DNA of 48,708 nucleotides from Saprospiraceae bacterium (GCA_029263015.1 JAJCYI010000066.1:1-48708), one strand, 5' to 3'. Counted from the stretch's first letter, positions 33,960 to 42,805 are shown. Notes: generated from the sequence alone by a model not told the origin. Numbers and translations are program-made.

Positions 33960-35678
33960 ATGCATTGGATAGATTGGATCGTCATGTTCACCGTATTGAT
34001 CGGCATTATCGCTTATGGTGTTTGGAAAACCCGCAACGTGAGCAGCGTGAAAAGCTACCTCATGGGCGACCGGGAACTTGGCTGGTGGACCATCGGCCTG
34101 TCGGTGATGGCGACGCAAGCGAGTGCCATTACCTTTCTCTCTACTCCCGGGCAGGCGTATGACGACGGGATGCGTTTTGTGCAGTTCTATTATGGACTGC
34201 CGATTGCGATGGTGATTTTGGTGATTTTTGTATTGCCGATTTATTACCGTCTCAATGTTTATACGGCTTATGAGTATTTGGAGGGGCGTTTCGATTTAAA
34301 GACAAGAAGTTTGGCTGCAGTGCTGTTCCTGTTTTCGAGGGGCATGGCGGCGGGTTTTACCATTGCTGCACCGAGTATCATTTTGGCAAACATTATGGGT
34401 TGGGATTTACAGACAACTATCGTGCTGACGGGTGCTGTCGTGACATTTTATACTGTGTTCGGGGGCACCACGGCGGTCAGCGTAACGCAAAAACAGCAGA
34501 TGATCGTCATCATGCTGGGGCTGGTGGCAACGGCATTTATTATTGTCAGCCAGTTCCCGCAAGAGGTGTCTTTGGCCGATGCTGTAGGAGTAGCCGATGG
34601 ACTGGGGAAAATGGACGCTTTTGATCTTGAGTTCAGTTGGACGGAGCGCTACAATGTATGGACGGGCACAACGGCAGCACTGTTCCTGTTCCTTTCCTAT
34701 TTTGGGACCGACCAGTCGCAGGTGCAGCGTTATTTGTCGGGAAAATCTTTGCGGGAGAGTAGCCTGGGGCTGTTGTTCAATGCGGTGATAAAAGTACCGA
34801 TGCAGGCATTCGTGCTGTTTACAGGCATTTTGGTTTTCCTGTTTTTTCAATTTAACAAACCACCCGTGCATTATAACAAGGCCAACCTTGCCCTATTGGA
34901 AGAGAGCGACACCTATCGGCCAAAAGTCAATGAAATCAAGCAAGAGTTTGATGCTATGTTTGAAGAAAAACAATTGGCAGTACTCGATTTGGTAAATGCA
35001 AAGAACCAAAAAAATGAAGCAGCCATCCTGGCTAACGAGGCGAAAGTGGTTGACTTGAACGACAAGGAAAAGTCACTGCGGTCACAGGTAGATAATTTGA
35101 TTGATGGCTACTCAAAAGAAACGGGCAAACAGCTCGAGGCCAATGACAAGGATTATGTGTTTATCACTTTTGTTGTCAATTATTTGCCAAAAGGTATGGT
35201 GGGTCTTTTAATAGCGGTCATTTTTTGTGCGGCCATGTCGTCCATTGCTTCTGAACTGAATGCGCTGGCAACGACTTCCGTGATTGATATTTATAAACGG
35301 TCGATAGTGAAGAATGCCTCTGATAATCATTACCTCAAAGTCTCAAAAGCGATGACAATCGGCTGGGGTTCGTTGGTTATCTTTTTCGCTTCTTTTATCT
35401 TGCTTTTCGAAAACCTGATCCAAGCTGTGAACATAATTGGTTCGCTGCTGTATGGTACTATTCTCGGTATTTTCATGGTCGCTTTCGTTTTTAAAAAGGT
35501 CGGAGGAACGCCTGTTTTTATCAGTGCTTTGATCGGTGAGGCAGTGGTTATTTATATTTTTTGGTACGATCGGTTGGACGGAGTGGAGGATCTTGGTTTT
35601 TTGTGGCTGAACCCGATCGGTTGTGGTGTAGTCGTGCTGTGCAGTTTGTTGTTGCACCTGTTTCTCAAGAAAAAATAA
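33960..35678 (+). CDS. Sodium:solute symporter with a coiled-coil insertion
   Basis: 572 residues with about 13 membrane helices of the SSS family (LeuT fold). Typical stretches: YLMGDRELGWWTIGLSVMAT, ITFLSTPGQAY, TAYEYLEGRFD, GGTTAVSVTQKQQ and SYFGTDQSQVQRYLSGKS. A charged, heptad-like region from about 304 to 398 sits between helices and is far longer than in classical SSS proteins. The late helices resume at FVVNYLPKGMVGLLIAVIF (402-420) with SSIASELNALATTSVIDIYK. The substrate (sugar, amino acid or other) is unknown. It sits between two restriction-modification systems, neither of which needs it. Confidence 0.9.
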   Translation: MHWIDWIVMFTVLIGIIAYGVWKTRNVSSVKSYLMGDRELGWWTIGLSVMATQASAITFLSTPGQAYDDGMRFVQFYYGLPIAMVILVIFVLPIYYRLNVYTAYEYLEGRFDLKTRSLAAVLFLFSRGMAAGFTIAAPSIILANIMGWDLQTTIVLTGAVVTFYTVFGGTTAVSVTQKQQMIVIMLGLVATAFIIVSQFPQEVSLADAVGVADGLGKMDAFDLEFSWTERYNVWTGTTAALFLFLSYFGTDQSQVQRYLSGKSLRESSLGLLFNAVIKVPMQAFVLFTGILVFLFFQFNKPPVHYNKANLALLEESDTYRPKVNEIKQEFDAMFEEKQLAVLDLVNAKNQKNEAAILANEAKVVDLNDKEKSLRSQVDNLIDGYSKETGKQLEANDKDYVFITFVVNYLPKGMVGLLIAVIFCAAMSSIASELNALATTSVIDIYKRSIVKNASDNHYLKVSKAMTIGWGSLVIFFASFILLFENLIQAVNIIGSLLYGTILGIFMVAFVFKKVGGTPVFISALIGEAVVIYIFWYDRLDGVEDLGFLWLNPIGCGVVVLCSLLLHLFLKKK

Positions 35679-35685
35679 TGGCGAG

Positions 35686-35735
35686 AATTCTGCGACATCG
35701 AGAAAGTTCTATAGCTTCCTCGATGCCGCAGAATT
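35686..35735 (+). terminator. Stem-loop terminator of the symporter gene
   Basis: A 17-base inverted repeat (35686-35702 and 35719-35735) with one mismatch and a 16-base loop that can itself pair partly. It follows the stop codon by seven bases. T content after the stem is modest. Confidence 0.65.
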
Positions 35736-35796
35736 GATTGATAATTTCCTACCTAAAATTTTCTATCTTGTGCCGGAATAAACGAAACCGACTTAA

Positions 35797-36111
35797 TTGA
35801 AACACCTAAGATCAAACATCATTTACCCCTTTCGGGAAATATTGACAGCATTGCTATTTCTTATGCTGTCACTTCCACTTTGTTCCCAATCATTTTCATT
35901 TCAGCAGAATGACCACTTAGTTCCGCGCAACATCTTTAGCAACCCCATTGTATATCAAAGAATTGCCCGGCTCAGGCTCGACCCTTCGGAGCACAACCGG
36001 GCACTGGCCAGCTACGCTGCTGCTGTGCAGCAGGTAGCGGCCGTTTCGGAAGATGTTGATTTGAAAGGTCATAGTGAAGAAACATGGAAACATTTCGATA
36101 TTAAGCGGTGA
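35797..36111 (+). CDS. Short secreted protein, possibly a truncated gene
   Basis: 104 residues from a TTG at 35797; the next Met (residue 23) lies inside the signal peptide. A signal peptide ends near LCSQ (about residue 31). The mature part has FSNPIVYQRIARLRLDPSEHNRALASYAAAVQQ, which reads as a helical start of a larger domain (only its key part VYQRIARLRLD is quoted as a motif). It stops abruptly, and the sequence becomes AT-rich directly afterwards where the second restriction system begins. It is likely the 5' remnant of a longer gene cut by the insertion, but a genuine short protein is not excluded. No family recognised. Confidence 0.45.
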   Translation: MKHLRSNIIYPFREILTALLFLMLSLPLCSQSFSFQQNDHLVPRNIFSNPIVYQRIARLRLDPSEHNRALASYAAAVQQVAAVSEDVDLKGHSEETWKHFDIKR

Positions 36112-36170
36112 TGAAATTATAAGGAAACATGGTGTGGGTTTGCCTAAATATTTAATGAGATAAGTTTCCC

Positions 36171-36186
36171 TATTTTTGTAATTTTG
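36171..36186 (+). promoter_or_regulatory. Candidate -7 elements for the second methyltransferase
   Basis: TATTTTTG (36171-36178) and TAATTTTG (36179-36186) both match TAnnTTTG, 12-27 bases before the ATG at 36198. A GGAAAC (36123-36128) / GTTTCC (36164-36169) inverted repeat lies upstream and may be a regulator site. No TTTG at the standard distance. Confidence 0.35.
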
Positions 36187-36197
36187 ATTCACGATAT

Positions 36198-37763
36198 ATG
36201 AAAGCAGCAATAGATTTATATAGTGGCATAGGCGGGTGGACTTTAGGAATGAAGCTATCTGGAATAGAAAACTTAGCATCTTTCGAGTGGTGGAAAGATG
36301 CTAATCAAACTCACAATTTAAATTTCAATACAAATCATCAAGAAATAGACATAAGAAGGTTGGATCCAGCACAGGATTTAAATTTCAATAAAAAGATTGA
36401 TTTCGTGGTGGGAAGTCCTCCGTGCACTCAATTTTCGTTTGCAAATAAAGGGGGGAATGGGGATATTCAAGACGGCTTGGTGGACATTATTAAATTTTTA
36501 GAAATAGTAGAGTATTTAAAGCCAAAATACTGGGCCATGGAAAATGTGCCAAGAGTCGCTAAAATTCTCGAAAAGGAATTAAATGAAGGTTCTTTGCAAC
36601 GTTTTAGAAATTTAGTTAAAGTTATAGTAGTTGTCAATTCATCAGAATATGGTGTGCCCCAGAACAGGAAAAGAATGATGGCTGGGAATTTTCCAATCGA
36701 ATTATTTAAATCATATAGACAAAAAACAGAAATAAAAACAATAGGACAAATTATCGAATCTTTGAATGCTGAAAAAATAATAGACCCTAATTATGGCTAT
36801 ATAGAAGAGAAAAGTAAGGTGACGGAACTGGAAAATGAAAATGATTTAACTTTTGAAGAGGAACGAATTAATCGTGATGCTAAGACTTATCATCCTGTCT
36901 ATAACAAAATGTCCTTTCCAGAAAAAAGTGACAGGCCGAGCAGGACAATTACGGCAACTTGTACCAGGGTCTCAAGAGAGAGTATAATAGTAAAATCGGA
37001 AACAGGCTTTCGGAGATTAAATGTAAGAGAAAGGGGAGTGATTCAAGGTTTTCCAATTACGTATCAATTTTATGGAAAGACCTTGAATTCCAAAATCAAG
37101 ATGATTGGCAATGCCGTGCCTCCAATATTGACATATTATATTTTACAGAGTATGCTGGAATTGCCAGTGCAGGATATACAGCTTCCAAAAAATTCAGCGT
37201 ATATACATATTAAACCCAAATTTGCTGCACATAAATCTAATCTGGGTTTACCTCCAAGAAAATTTCCAGCTAAAAGGAAATTCAAATTTGCTGTACCGTA
37301 TTTAAGATATGGTAGTGGGGTTCGGTTTGAACTGTCCAACGATTTTGATAATGATCGACCAAATTGGTCTTTTAAATTTTTTCATGGCAATTCTAAAAAT
37401 ATCAAACGAATATTTTTAGATAATAAATTGAAGGAATCTTTAGCGCCGATTGTAAATACATCTCATAATGAGATATTTACAGAATGCATTAATTCGGTGG
37501 ATAAAGAATTTTACTCTTTTAACTCTCAAGTTCTCCAGGATAAATGGGCATCTTCTGATTCAAATATCGATGTCTTTAATTTTTTAGATAAGGTTGGTGA
37601 ATGTGTTGAAATAATATTAAAAACTGCTTCATTTAGCAATGTTGATAAAAATATTTTACAAATTATTATAAACGAAAATAATAAAAAATTAAACAAAAAT
37701 ATGGAAAGCCTAATAACAGGATTTTATTTTTTATCAAGTTTGAACAATAAAATATTTAAATAA
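36198..37763 (+). CDS. DNA cytosine-5 methyltransferase with a C-terminal extension
   Basis: 521 residues. Motif I DLYSGIGGWTLGM (6-18), motif IV GSPPCTQFS with catalytic Cys76, motif VI MENVPRV (114-120), motif VIII VPQNRKRM, a target-recognition region with RPSRTITATCTR, and motif X GNAVPPI near 325. The last 190 residues (about 345-521) are extra and AT-rich; they may bind DNA or be a fused partner. It protects the site of the nuclease gene that begins two bases after its stop. Base composition is markedly AT-rich, unlike the symporter before it, which suggests horizontal transfer. It is unrelated in detail to the C5 enzyme at 31972. Confidence 0.93.
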   Translation: MKAAIDLYSGIGGWTLGMKLSGIENLASFEWWKDANQTHNLNFNTNHQEIDIRRLDPAQDLNFNKKIDFVVGSPPCTQFSFANKGGNGDIQDGLVDIIKFLEIVEYLKPKYWAMENVPRVAKILEKELNEGSLQRFRNLVKVIVVVNSSEYGVPQNRKRMMAGNFPIELFKSYRQKTEIKTIGQIIESLNAEKIIDPNYGYIEEKSKVTELENENDLTFEEERINRDAKTYHPVYNKMSFPEKSDRPSRTITATCTRVSRESIIVKSETGFRRLNVRERGVIQGFPITYQFYGKTLNSKIKMIGNAVPPILTYYILQSMLELPVQDIQLPKNSAYIHIKPKFAAHKSNLGLPPRKFPAKRKFKFAVPYLRYGSGVRFELSNDFDNDRPNWSFKFFHGNSKNIKRIFLDNKLKESLAPIVNTSHNEIFTECINSVDKEFYSFNSQVLQDKWASSDSNIDVFNFLDKVGECVEIILKTASFSNVDKNILQIIINENNKKLNKNMESLITGFYFLSSLNNKIFK

Positions 37764-37764
37764 A

Positions 37765-38376
37765 ATGACAATTGGAGCTATGTATTCCCATCTAAATGGT
37801 TTTGAATGGATTCAGTACCATCAAAAAACTATGTGGGGAGAGATTGAATCTATAATTAGAAAAATAGATGCGGTTGAATATAAGACTAAAATCAGTAAAG
37901 AGAAAACGATGCAAGGGAAAAGACTGTATAATCCAACAGATTTAAATAAAAGAATGAAGGAGGATTTTGAAAAATTGGGTTGGTATGAGAGTAGAACAAA
38001 TTACTGGGTCACAGATGATTATAAATTGATCAGTCGGACTATGCATTTGGATGAAAAAGAGCAAAAGGCGATTATTAAGAAAATGGATAAAATTCCTATT
38101 AAGTCGTATAACCAAACAGATTTTGTAAAAAACCGAATCGCAGTTGAAGTCCAATTTGGGAAATATAGCTTTATAGCATATGATCTTTTTGTGAAACACC
38201 TTGCTTTTTATGTTGGTGACGCTATTGATGTTGGAATAGAAATCTTACCAATGAAGATTATGCAATCTGAAATGTCTTCTGGTCCTGGATATTATGAAGG
38301 AGCATTGTACGATTTGGCGCGACAAGGACGTGGCGTTCCTGCCGTACCAATAGTACTTGTAGGTATTGAACCCTAA
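37765..38376 (+). CDS. Restriction endonuclease, BglII/BstYI-like
   Basis: 203 residues. The C-terminal half matches the BglII-type core: Asp119, Glu128 and Gln130 in TDFVKNRIAVEVQFGKY give D-x8-E-x-Q, the same spacing as Asp84-Glu93-Gln95 of BglII. It continues with YDLFVKHLAFY, DVGIEILPMKIMQSEMSSG and PAVPIVLVGIEP, which are shared with this family. The protein should cut double-stranded DNA at a site protected by the C5 methyltransferase two bases upstream. The site cannot be read from sequence; BglII-like enzymes cut AGATCT or RGATCY, where C5 methylation would be of the inner C. The N-terminal 110 residues are not recognised. Confidence 0.78.
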   Translation: MTIGAMYSHLNGFEWIQYHQKTMWGEIESIIRKIDAVEYKTKISKEKTMQGKRLYNPTDLNKRMKEDFEKLGWYESRTNYWVTDDYKLISRTMHLDEKEQKAIIKKMDKIPIKSYNQTDFVKNRIAVEVQFGKYSFIAYDLFVKHLAFYVGDAIDVGIEILPMKIMQSEMSSGPGYYEGALYDLARQGRGVPAVPIVLVGIEP

Positions 38377-38497
38377 ATAAATAATCTCTGAGAATTTGTT
38401 AGGGGTATTGATTTCTTGTTTTCATTTCACTGGATTTTTTAATCAAAAAATTGAGTGTCAGGCTCACATACATTTGCCCTTAAACGACCATTCCCAT

Positions 38498-40894
38498 ATG
38501 CCTGAGAATAAATACGTCTGCATACACGGCCACTTTTACCAACCTCCACGGGAGAATGCCTGGCTGGATACAGTGGAATTACAAGAAGGAGCATTGCCTT
38601 TTCACGATTGGAATGAAAAAATCAACTTTGAATGCTATGCTCCGAATGCCGCTGCCCGTATCCTTGATGGGCAAAACAAGATTAAAAGGATCGTCAATAA
38701 CTATGCGCAGGTCAGTTTTAATTTTGGCCCGACCCTATTATCATGGATGGAAATCGCTGATCCGGTTACTTATAAAAAAATATTGGATGCAGACAGGTTA
38801 AGCCAAGAGCGCTTTGGGGGGCACGGAAATGCCTTGGCGCAAGTGTACAACCACCTCATCATGCCGCTCGCCAACAAACGTGATAAAAACACCCAAGTGA
38901 GGTGGGGCATAGCTGATTTTGAGCATCGCTTTAAGCGCAAACCAGAAGGAATGTGGCTCTCCGAAACAGCAGTTGACATGGCTACTTTAGAGGTGCTTGC
39001 TGAACATGGTTTGAAGTTTACGATACTTGCGCCCAGACAGGCCAAGGCATTTCGGAAAATAAACGGTGATGATTGGATGCCTTTAAAAGAGAGCATTGAT
39101 CCTCGCAGGGCTTATTTGTGCAAATTGGATTCGGGTCGCAGCATTACCTTGTTTTTTTATGATGGAAGTGTAGCGAAGGATGTCGCTTTTCAGAATTTAC
39201 TGAACAGTGGCGAGGCATTTGCCAATCGTCTTACTGGTGTTTTTGATGATAGTGATTCTGTGCAACTTTCACATATTGCGACTGATGGAGAGAGTTATGG
39301 GCATCATCACCGACATGGTGAAATGGCACTTGCCTGGGGGCTGGATCATATTGAAAAGCAAGGTTTCCGATTAACTAACTATGGAGAATTTCTTGAAAAA
39401 CATCCACCTGAGTATGAGGTGCAGATACATGAAAACAGCAGTTGGAGCTGTGTACATGGTGTAGAACGGTGGCGTTCGGATTGTGGATGCAAGACGGGTG
39501 GCGAAGCTCACTGGAATCAAGCATGGCGGAAACCATTGAGGGATGCGCTGGATTGGATCAGCGGTGAGCTGTGTTTGATTTTTGAAAAAGAAGGGAAGGG
39601 TTTGATGAAAGATGTTTGGACGGCAAGGGATGATTATATTTCCTTGATTTTGAATAGGAGAAAATCAAATACGCTAACTTTTATCCAAAAACATCAGAAG
39701 CGAAAACTGAATGACAAAGAGCAAACGATGATGCTCCGCCTGTTGGGAATGCAGCACCAGGCCATGCTGATGTACACCAGTTGTGCTTGGTTTTTTACAG
39801 AAATTTCGAGTATTGAAACAGATCAGGTATTGCAATATGCGCTGCGCGGGATGCAATATGCGAGGTATGTTACCCACGTTGATTTTAGAGACGAGTTTGA
39901 AAAAAGGCTAGAAAAAGCACCCAGCAATATTTATGAAAATGGCGCTGTCAGCTACCGCCAGAATGTGATTCCGGCACAGTCAAACCTGGTAAAAATAGGG
40001 ATGGGGTTTGCTGCTGCTGCGCTCTTCGATGAGGGTAATGGGGATGCCAGCTTTTTGCATTCCTGGGTGGAAAATGAAGTGTTTGATAGGTATGTTGCGG
40101 GTGTTCGACGCCTCGTCATTTGTCGTACCACCATCACTTCCCAATTAGATTTTGGTAAGAGGCACTTCAGTTTTGCCATTTTATATTTAGGTCAACAAAA
40201 CATGATTGGAAGTGTGTCGCTGGATATGAGCAGGAAGGGTTTTGACAAATTTCACCAAAAAATTATGGATGCTTTTAAGCGTTCAGACATTGGTGATGTT
40301 ATTAATTTATTGCAAGATTTTGGACCACGAAGATTCTCTTTTAAAGATATGGCGAAGGATGAAAAGAGGAGGATACTGCGAATGGCCATCAACCGGAACT
40401 TACCACCAGTGGAGGCTGTGATCCGCAATTTTTACAACGACAATTATCATTTGATGACTGCCCTCGAAGATAGCCACATTCCTATGATAGAAGGCTGGAA
40501 AAATATAGTCCAGTTCGTGGTGAACCAAGATTTGACGCATCTTTTTGAAAAAGGGAAAATCAGTGTAATGAAATTGAAAGAGCTGGTTTCAGAAGTCAAT
40601 CGTTGGGAAGTAAAGTTGCTGGATCCAGAAGGCTTGAGCCTGGCTATTGGTGAACGGGTTTTCAATGAATTGCAAAATGTGAATTCTACTGTGGAGCGTA
40701 TCATTGCTTTGAACGAAATATTGGAAGCGTTGCCCCAGTTGGGTATCCAACCAGAACTTTGGAAAAGTCAGAACCTTTATTATGACTTGAACAAAGGTTA
40801 TCGTGAAGGAGAATGGGTGTTTGTAAGCCAGGAGTGGAAGAATGCTTTCCTGAACTTCGGCAGACTCCTTGATTTCAGTGAAGAATGGACGTGA
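38498..40894 (+). CDS. GH57-family glycoside hydrolase with a DUF3536 domain
   Basis: 798 residues from the ATG at 38498, just before the conserved YVCIHGHFYQPPREN; the frame is open from 38396 but the first 34 residues are not family-like. Active-site motifs: GMWLSETAVD with the Glu nucleophile and HIATDGESYGHHH with the Asp acid. The second half (about 300-798) corresponds to DUF3536 with SWSCVHGVERWRSDCGC. GH57 enzymes are alpha-amylase, branching or alpha-mannosidase-type; the substrate is unknown. No signal peptide is seen, so it is cytoplasmic and may act on glycogen or an internal alpha-glucan. It begins after the second restriction system. Confidence 0.92.
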   Translation: MPENKYVCIHGHFYQPPRENAWLDTVELQEGALPFHDWNEKINFECYAPNAAARILDGQNKIKRIVNNYAQVSFNFGPTLLSWMEIADPVTYKKILDADRLSQERFGGHGNALAQVYNHLIMPLANKRDKNTQVRWGIADFEHRFKRKPEGMWLSETAVDMATLEVLAEHGLKFTILAPRQAKAFRKINGDDWMPLKESIDPRRAYLCKLDSGRSITLFFYDGSVAKDVAFQNLLNSGEAFANRLTGVFDDSDSVQLSHIATDGESYGHHHRHGEMALAWGLDHIEKQGFRLTNYGEFLEKHPPEYEVQIHENSSWSCVHGVERWRSDCGCKTGGEAHWNQAWRKPLRDALDWISGELCLIFEKEGKGLMKDVWTARDDYISLILNRRKSNTLTFIQKHQKRKLNDKEQTMMLRLLGMQHQAMLMYTSCAWFFTEISSIETDQVLQYALRGMQYARYVTHVDFRDEFEKRLEKAPSNIYENGAVSYRQNVIPAQSNLVKIGMGFAAAALFDEGNGDASFLHSWVENEVFDRYVAGVRRLVICRTTITSQLDFGKRHFSFAILYLGQQNMIGSVSLDMSRKGFDKFHQKIMDAFKRSDIGDVINLLQDFGPRRFSFKDMAKDEKRRILRMAINRNLPPVEAVIRNFYNDNYHLMTALEDSHIPMIEGWKNIVQFVVNQDLTHLFEKGKISVMKLKELVSEVNRWEVKLLDPEGLSLAIGERVFNELQNVNSTVERIIALNEILEALPQLGIQPELWKSQNLYYDLNKGYREGEWVFVSQEWKNAFLNFGRLLDFSEEWT

Positions 40895-40898
40895 TGGT

Positions 40899-41747
40899 TC
40901 AATTTTGCTTTGCGGATGTTTTCTCTAAAATTACGATGTCCTGAAATTCTTTACAATCTTCTTTTGGTAGGCCTCTCCATGAGCCAAGGAAAATATGGCG
41001 GATTTGAAAACCGTTTTCCTCAACCAGTTCTTTTTGCAAATAGCCTTTTTCAAATGCGACATTGGCACTTTTTACCTCATCGTCCATAAGTCGGTAATGC
41101 CCATAATCGAACGGAAAATCAAATCCATCTGGGAAGTGCCCTGTTTTTTCTTCGTACAAAAAAAAGGTGGCATAGATGATCCCGCCCGGTTTTAATACCC
41201 TAGCCATTTCATTAAAATAATTTTCCACTTCGTCGGCCACCATGTGGGTGAAAACAGAATTCACAACGGCTAAATTAAAAGAGCTGTCAGGGTATGGAAA
41301 TATGAATTGGTCTGGGTTTGTGCCATCTTTCCGGTAGAGGTCATTGTTTAATGGAATGTATTGGAATTGGAAATTTGGATATTTTGACGTTATGTTTTTT
41401 TGGCACCAATCAATACCTCGTTTCACCACATCGAAGCCTTCATAATGGCCTTGTTCGGTCAGGAATTTTGTCAATGGGATAGCAGTGCGGCCAATCCCGC
41501 TGCCAATGTCAAGGACGGTGCTGTCTTCTTTCAGTTGGCAAAATTCTTTGAAGTAGCCAAGTTGCATTTCGCCCATTTTCTTAAAATCCCCACTACCGGT
41601 ATAGATCATGCCTTTTGGGGGTGTCATCCTATCTTTTTTTCCAGCTAACAATTCCAATGTGTCAAGTGGTAGATAGAGTAACCTCCTAGCTGAAAAGCGC
41701 AAAGCAGGAGGGAGGGAATAAAACAGTTTTCGACCTAAATTCTTCAT
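40899..41747 (-). CDS. SAM-dependent methyltransferase
   Basis: 282 residues. Class I Rossmann fold: VLDIGSGIGRTAIPL (motif I), YEGFDVVKRGIDW (acidic motif II), FNLAVVNSVFTHM (motif III/IV) and MARVLKPGGIIYATFF (motif V). The protein begins with a basic, amphipathic stretch that may touch the membrane. It looks like a small-molecule or glycan methyltransferase, not a DNA or rRNA enzyme. A CAAAACTA at 41767-41774 gives TAGTTTTG on its strand, a possible -7 element. It ends four bases after the GH57 stop on the opposite strand, a tight convergent arrangement with no obvious terminator between them. Confidence 0.85.
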   Translation of the reverse strand: MKNLGRKLFYSLPPALRFSARRLLYLPLDTLELLAGKKDRMTPPKGMIYTGSGDFKKMGEMQLGYFKEFCQLKEDSTVLDIGSGIGRTAIPLTKFLTEQGHYEGFDVVKRGIDWCQKNITSKYPNFQFQYIPLNNDLYRKDGTNPDQFIFPYPDSSFNLAVVNSVFTHMVADEVENYFNEMARVLKPGGIIYATFFLYEEKTGHFPDGFDFPFDYGHYRLMDDEVKSANVAFEKGYLQKELVEENGFQIRHIFLGSWRGLPKEDCKEFQDIVILEKTSAKQN

Positions 41748-41766
41748 AGCAATAATTTCATAGCAG

Positions 41767-41774
41767 CAAAACTA
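41767..41774 (-). promoter_or_regulatory. Possible -7 element of the methyltransferase gene
   Basis: TAGTTTTG on the minus strand fits TAnnTTTG and is 20 bases before the ATG at 41747. No TTTG at the right distance upstream. Confidence 0.3.
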
Positions 41775-41835
41775 CTTGAATTAGGGCTGAGAGAATAATA
41801 AAATATCCAAGTTGGATTTGGTAGTAAAAAACAAA

Positions 41836-41860
41836 CTCCCGGGATCGTAAGATCCGGGAG
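41836..41860 (-). terminator. Intrinsic terminator of the S24 repressor gene
   Basis: CTCCCGGGATC (41836-41846) and GATCCGGGAG (41851-41860) pair with one bulged G around loop GTAA. On the minus strand a T-rich run (TTTGTTTTTTAC) follows the stem. It lies about 100 bases after the repressor stop. Confidence 0.7.
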
Positions 41861-41962
41861 CGCAATTCAAAAAAACAGCAGGGAAATTATGTCCGGAGTG
41901 GACATAAAATAAGCAGAAAATTCTTTTAGAAATGAGGGGTTATTCTCTCGTCTCTTAATACG

Positions 41963-42691
41963 TTATAGGTCACTTATTTTTCTGATTACTTTGTACAGTC
42001 TGGTATGCATGTTCACTTCTTCCACAAACGGGTCGTGCTCTAAGTGGTTGGCAGAGATCATTTTCAAGTGAGTGATTCTGGGGCCATGGTAGATGCGCTG
42101 TACATGTTTGACCCAAAGTGAGCTGTTGCTCTTGACGGCATATATGTCATTGTCCTTGACAGAGTCGAGCCTATCTACTTCTCGGCAGACGACCAGATCG
42201 TCGTCATTGATGACGGGTTCCATACTGTTCCCGTTGATTTGGAAAGCGACCAGGCCATTGCCGGGCAGGCCTGGCAACGAAAACCAAGAGTTTTCTTCTG
42301 TTTCAAAACTGTCAGGCCCCACAGTGCTGCCCGCAAAGGCTTCAACTGTGGTAAAAAGGATATTGCCACCAGAGAAGCTACCCTTATCACTGTTGCTCTT
42401 TGGCAGGTCGAAACCGAAAGGGGTACCTGTCCCATCAAGTAAATAATCCTCGTTGACACCATATTCACGACAAAATATCCTGGCCTGTGAATAACTGACG
42501 ACCCGTTTATCATTTTCGGTCAAAAAAGCTCGGATGATGTGGCCATAACCTTTATTGCTGAGGATTTTTTCAGCAACGTCACCGATGCCTTTTCCCTTCC
42601 GGTCGTTTTTGATGATGAGGCCTCTATCTTCCAACATTTGAAAGACTTTAATAAACCGATTGTTTAATTCTATGCGGTCTTCTCCGATCAT
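41963..42691 (-). CDS. S24-peptidase (LexA/CI-like) transcriptional repressor
   Basis: 242 residues. The N-terminus (1-90) is an XRE-type helix-turn-helix (NRFIKVFQML ... YGVNEDYLLDGTGTPF), followed by a cleavage-type Ala-Gly at 120-121 in VEAFAGS, then the S24 domain with GNSMEP (Ser156) and the general-base Lys195 in LWVKHVQ. This is the organisation of self-cleaving phage repressors and LexA relatives. It has its own promoter with overlapping palindromes, consistent with self-repression. No integrase, phage genes or umuDC homologue lie nearby, so it may be a chromosomal stress regulator or a prophage remnant. Confidence 0.85.
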   Translation of the reverse strand: MIGEDRIELNNRFIKVFQMLEDRGLIIKNDRKGKGIGDVAEKILSNKGYGHIIRAFLTENDKRVVSYSQARIFCREYGVNEDYLLDGTGTPFGFDLPKSNSDKGSFSGGNILFTTVEAFAGSTVGPDSFETEENSWFSLPGLPGNGLVAFQINGNSMEPVINDDDLVVCREVDRLDSVKDNDIYAVKSNSSLWVKHVQRIYHGPRITHLKMISANHLEHDPFVEEVNMHTRLYKVIRKISDL

Positions 42692-42738
42692 GATTAATTT
42701 TTTTAAGATGGGTTAAAATAAATTCAACAATACGGTTG

Positions 42739-42769
42739 CAAAAATAAAACAAATAATTGTAATTCCAAA
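42739..42769 (-). promoter_or_regulatory. Promoter and operator of the S24 repressor gene
   Basis: On the minus strand: TTTG (42769-42766), a 19-base spacer, TATTTTTG (42746-42739), an exact consensus promoter. The perfect palindrome CAAATATTTG (42766-42775) covers the TTTG, and the near-copy CAAATAATTG (42750-42759) lies in the spacer, 16 bases away. These are good candidates for the binding sites of the repressor itself. Confidence 0.62.
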
Positions 42770-42805
42770 TATTTGTTTAACTATTTTGATTTTTAAAACA
42801 TTTTA

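Noticed and set aside
31209-38376. Prophage or integrative element around the restriction systems
   Set aside because: No integrase, tRNA target, phage structural gene or flanking long repeat was seen.
38396-38497. 34-residue extension of the GH57 protein
   Set aside because: It is not family-like, and the conserved start YVCIHGHFYQPP follows the ATG at 38498.
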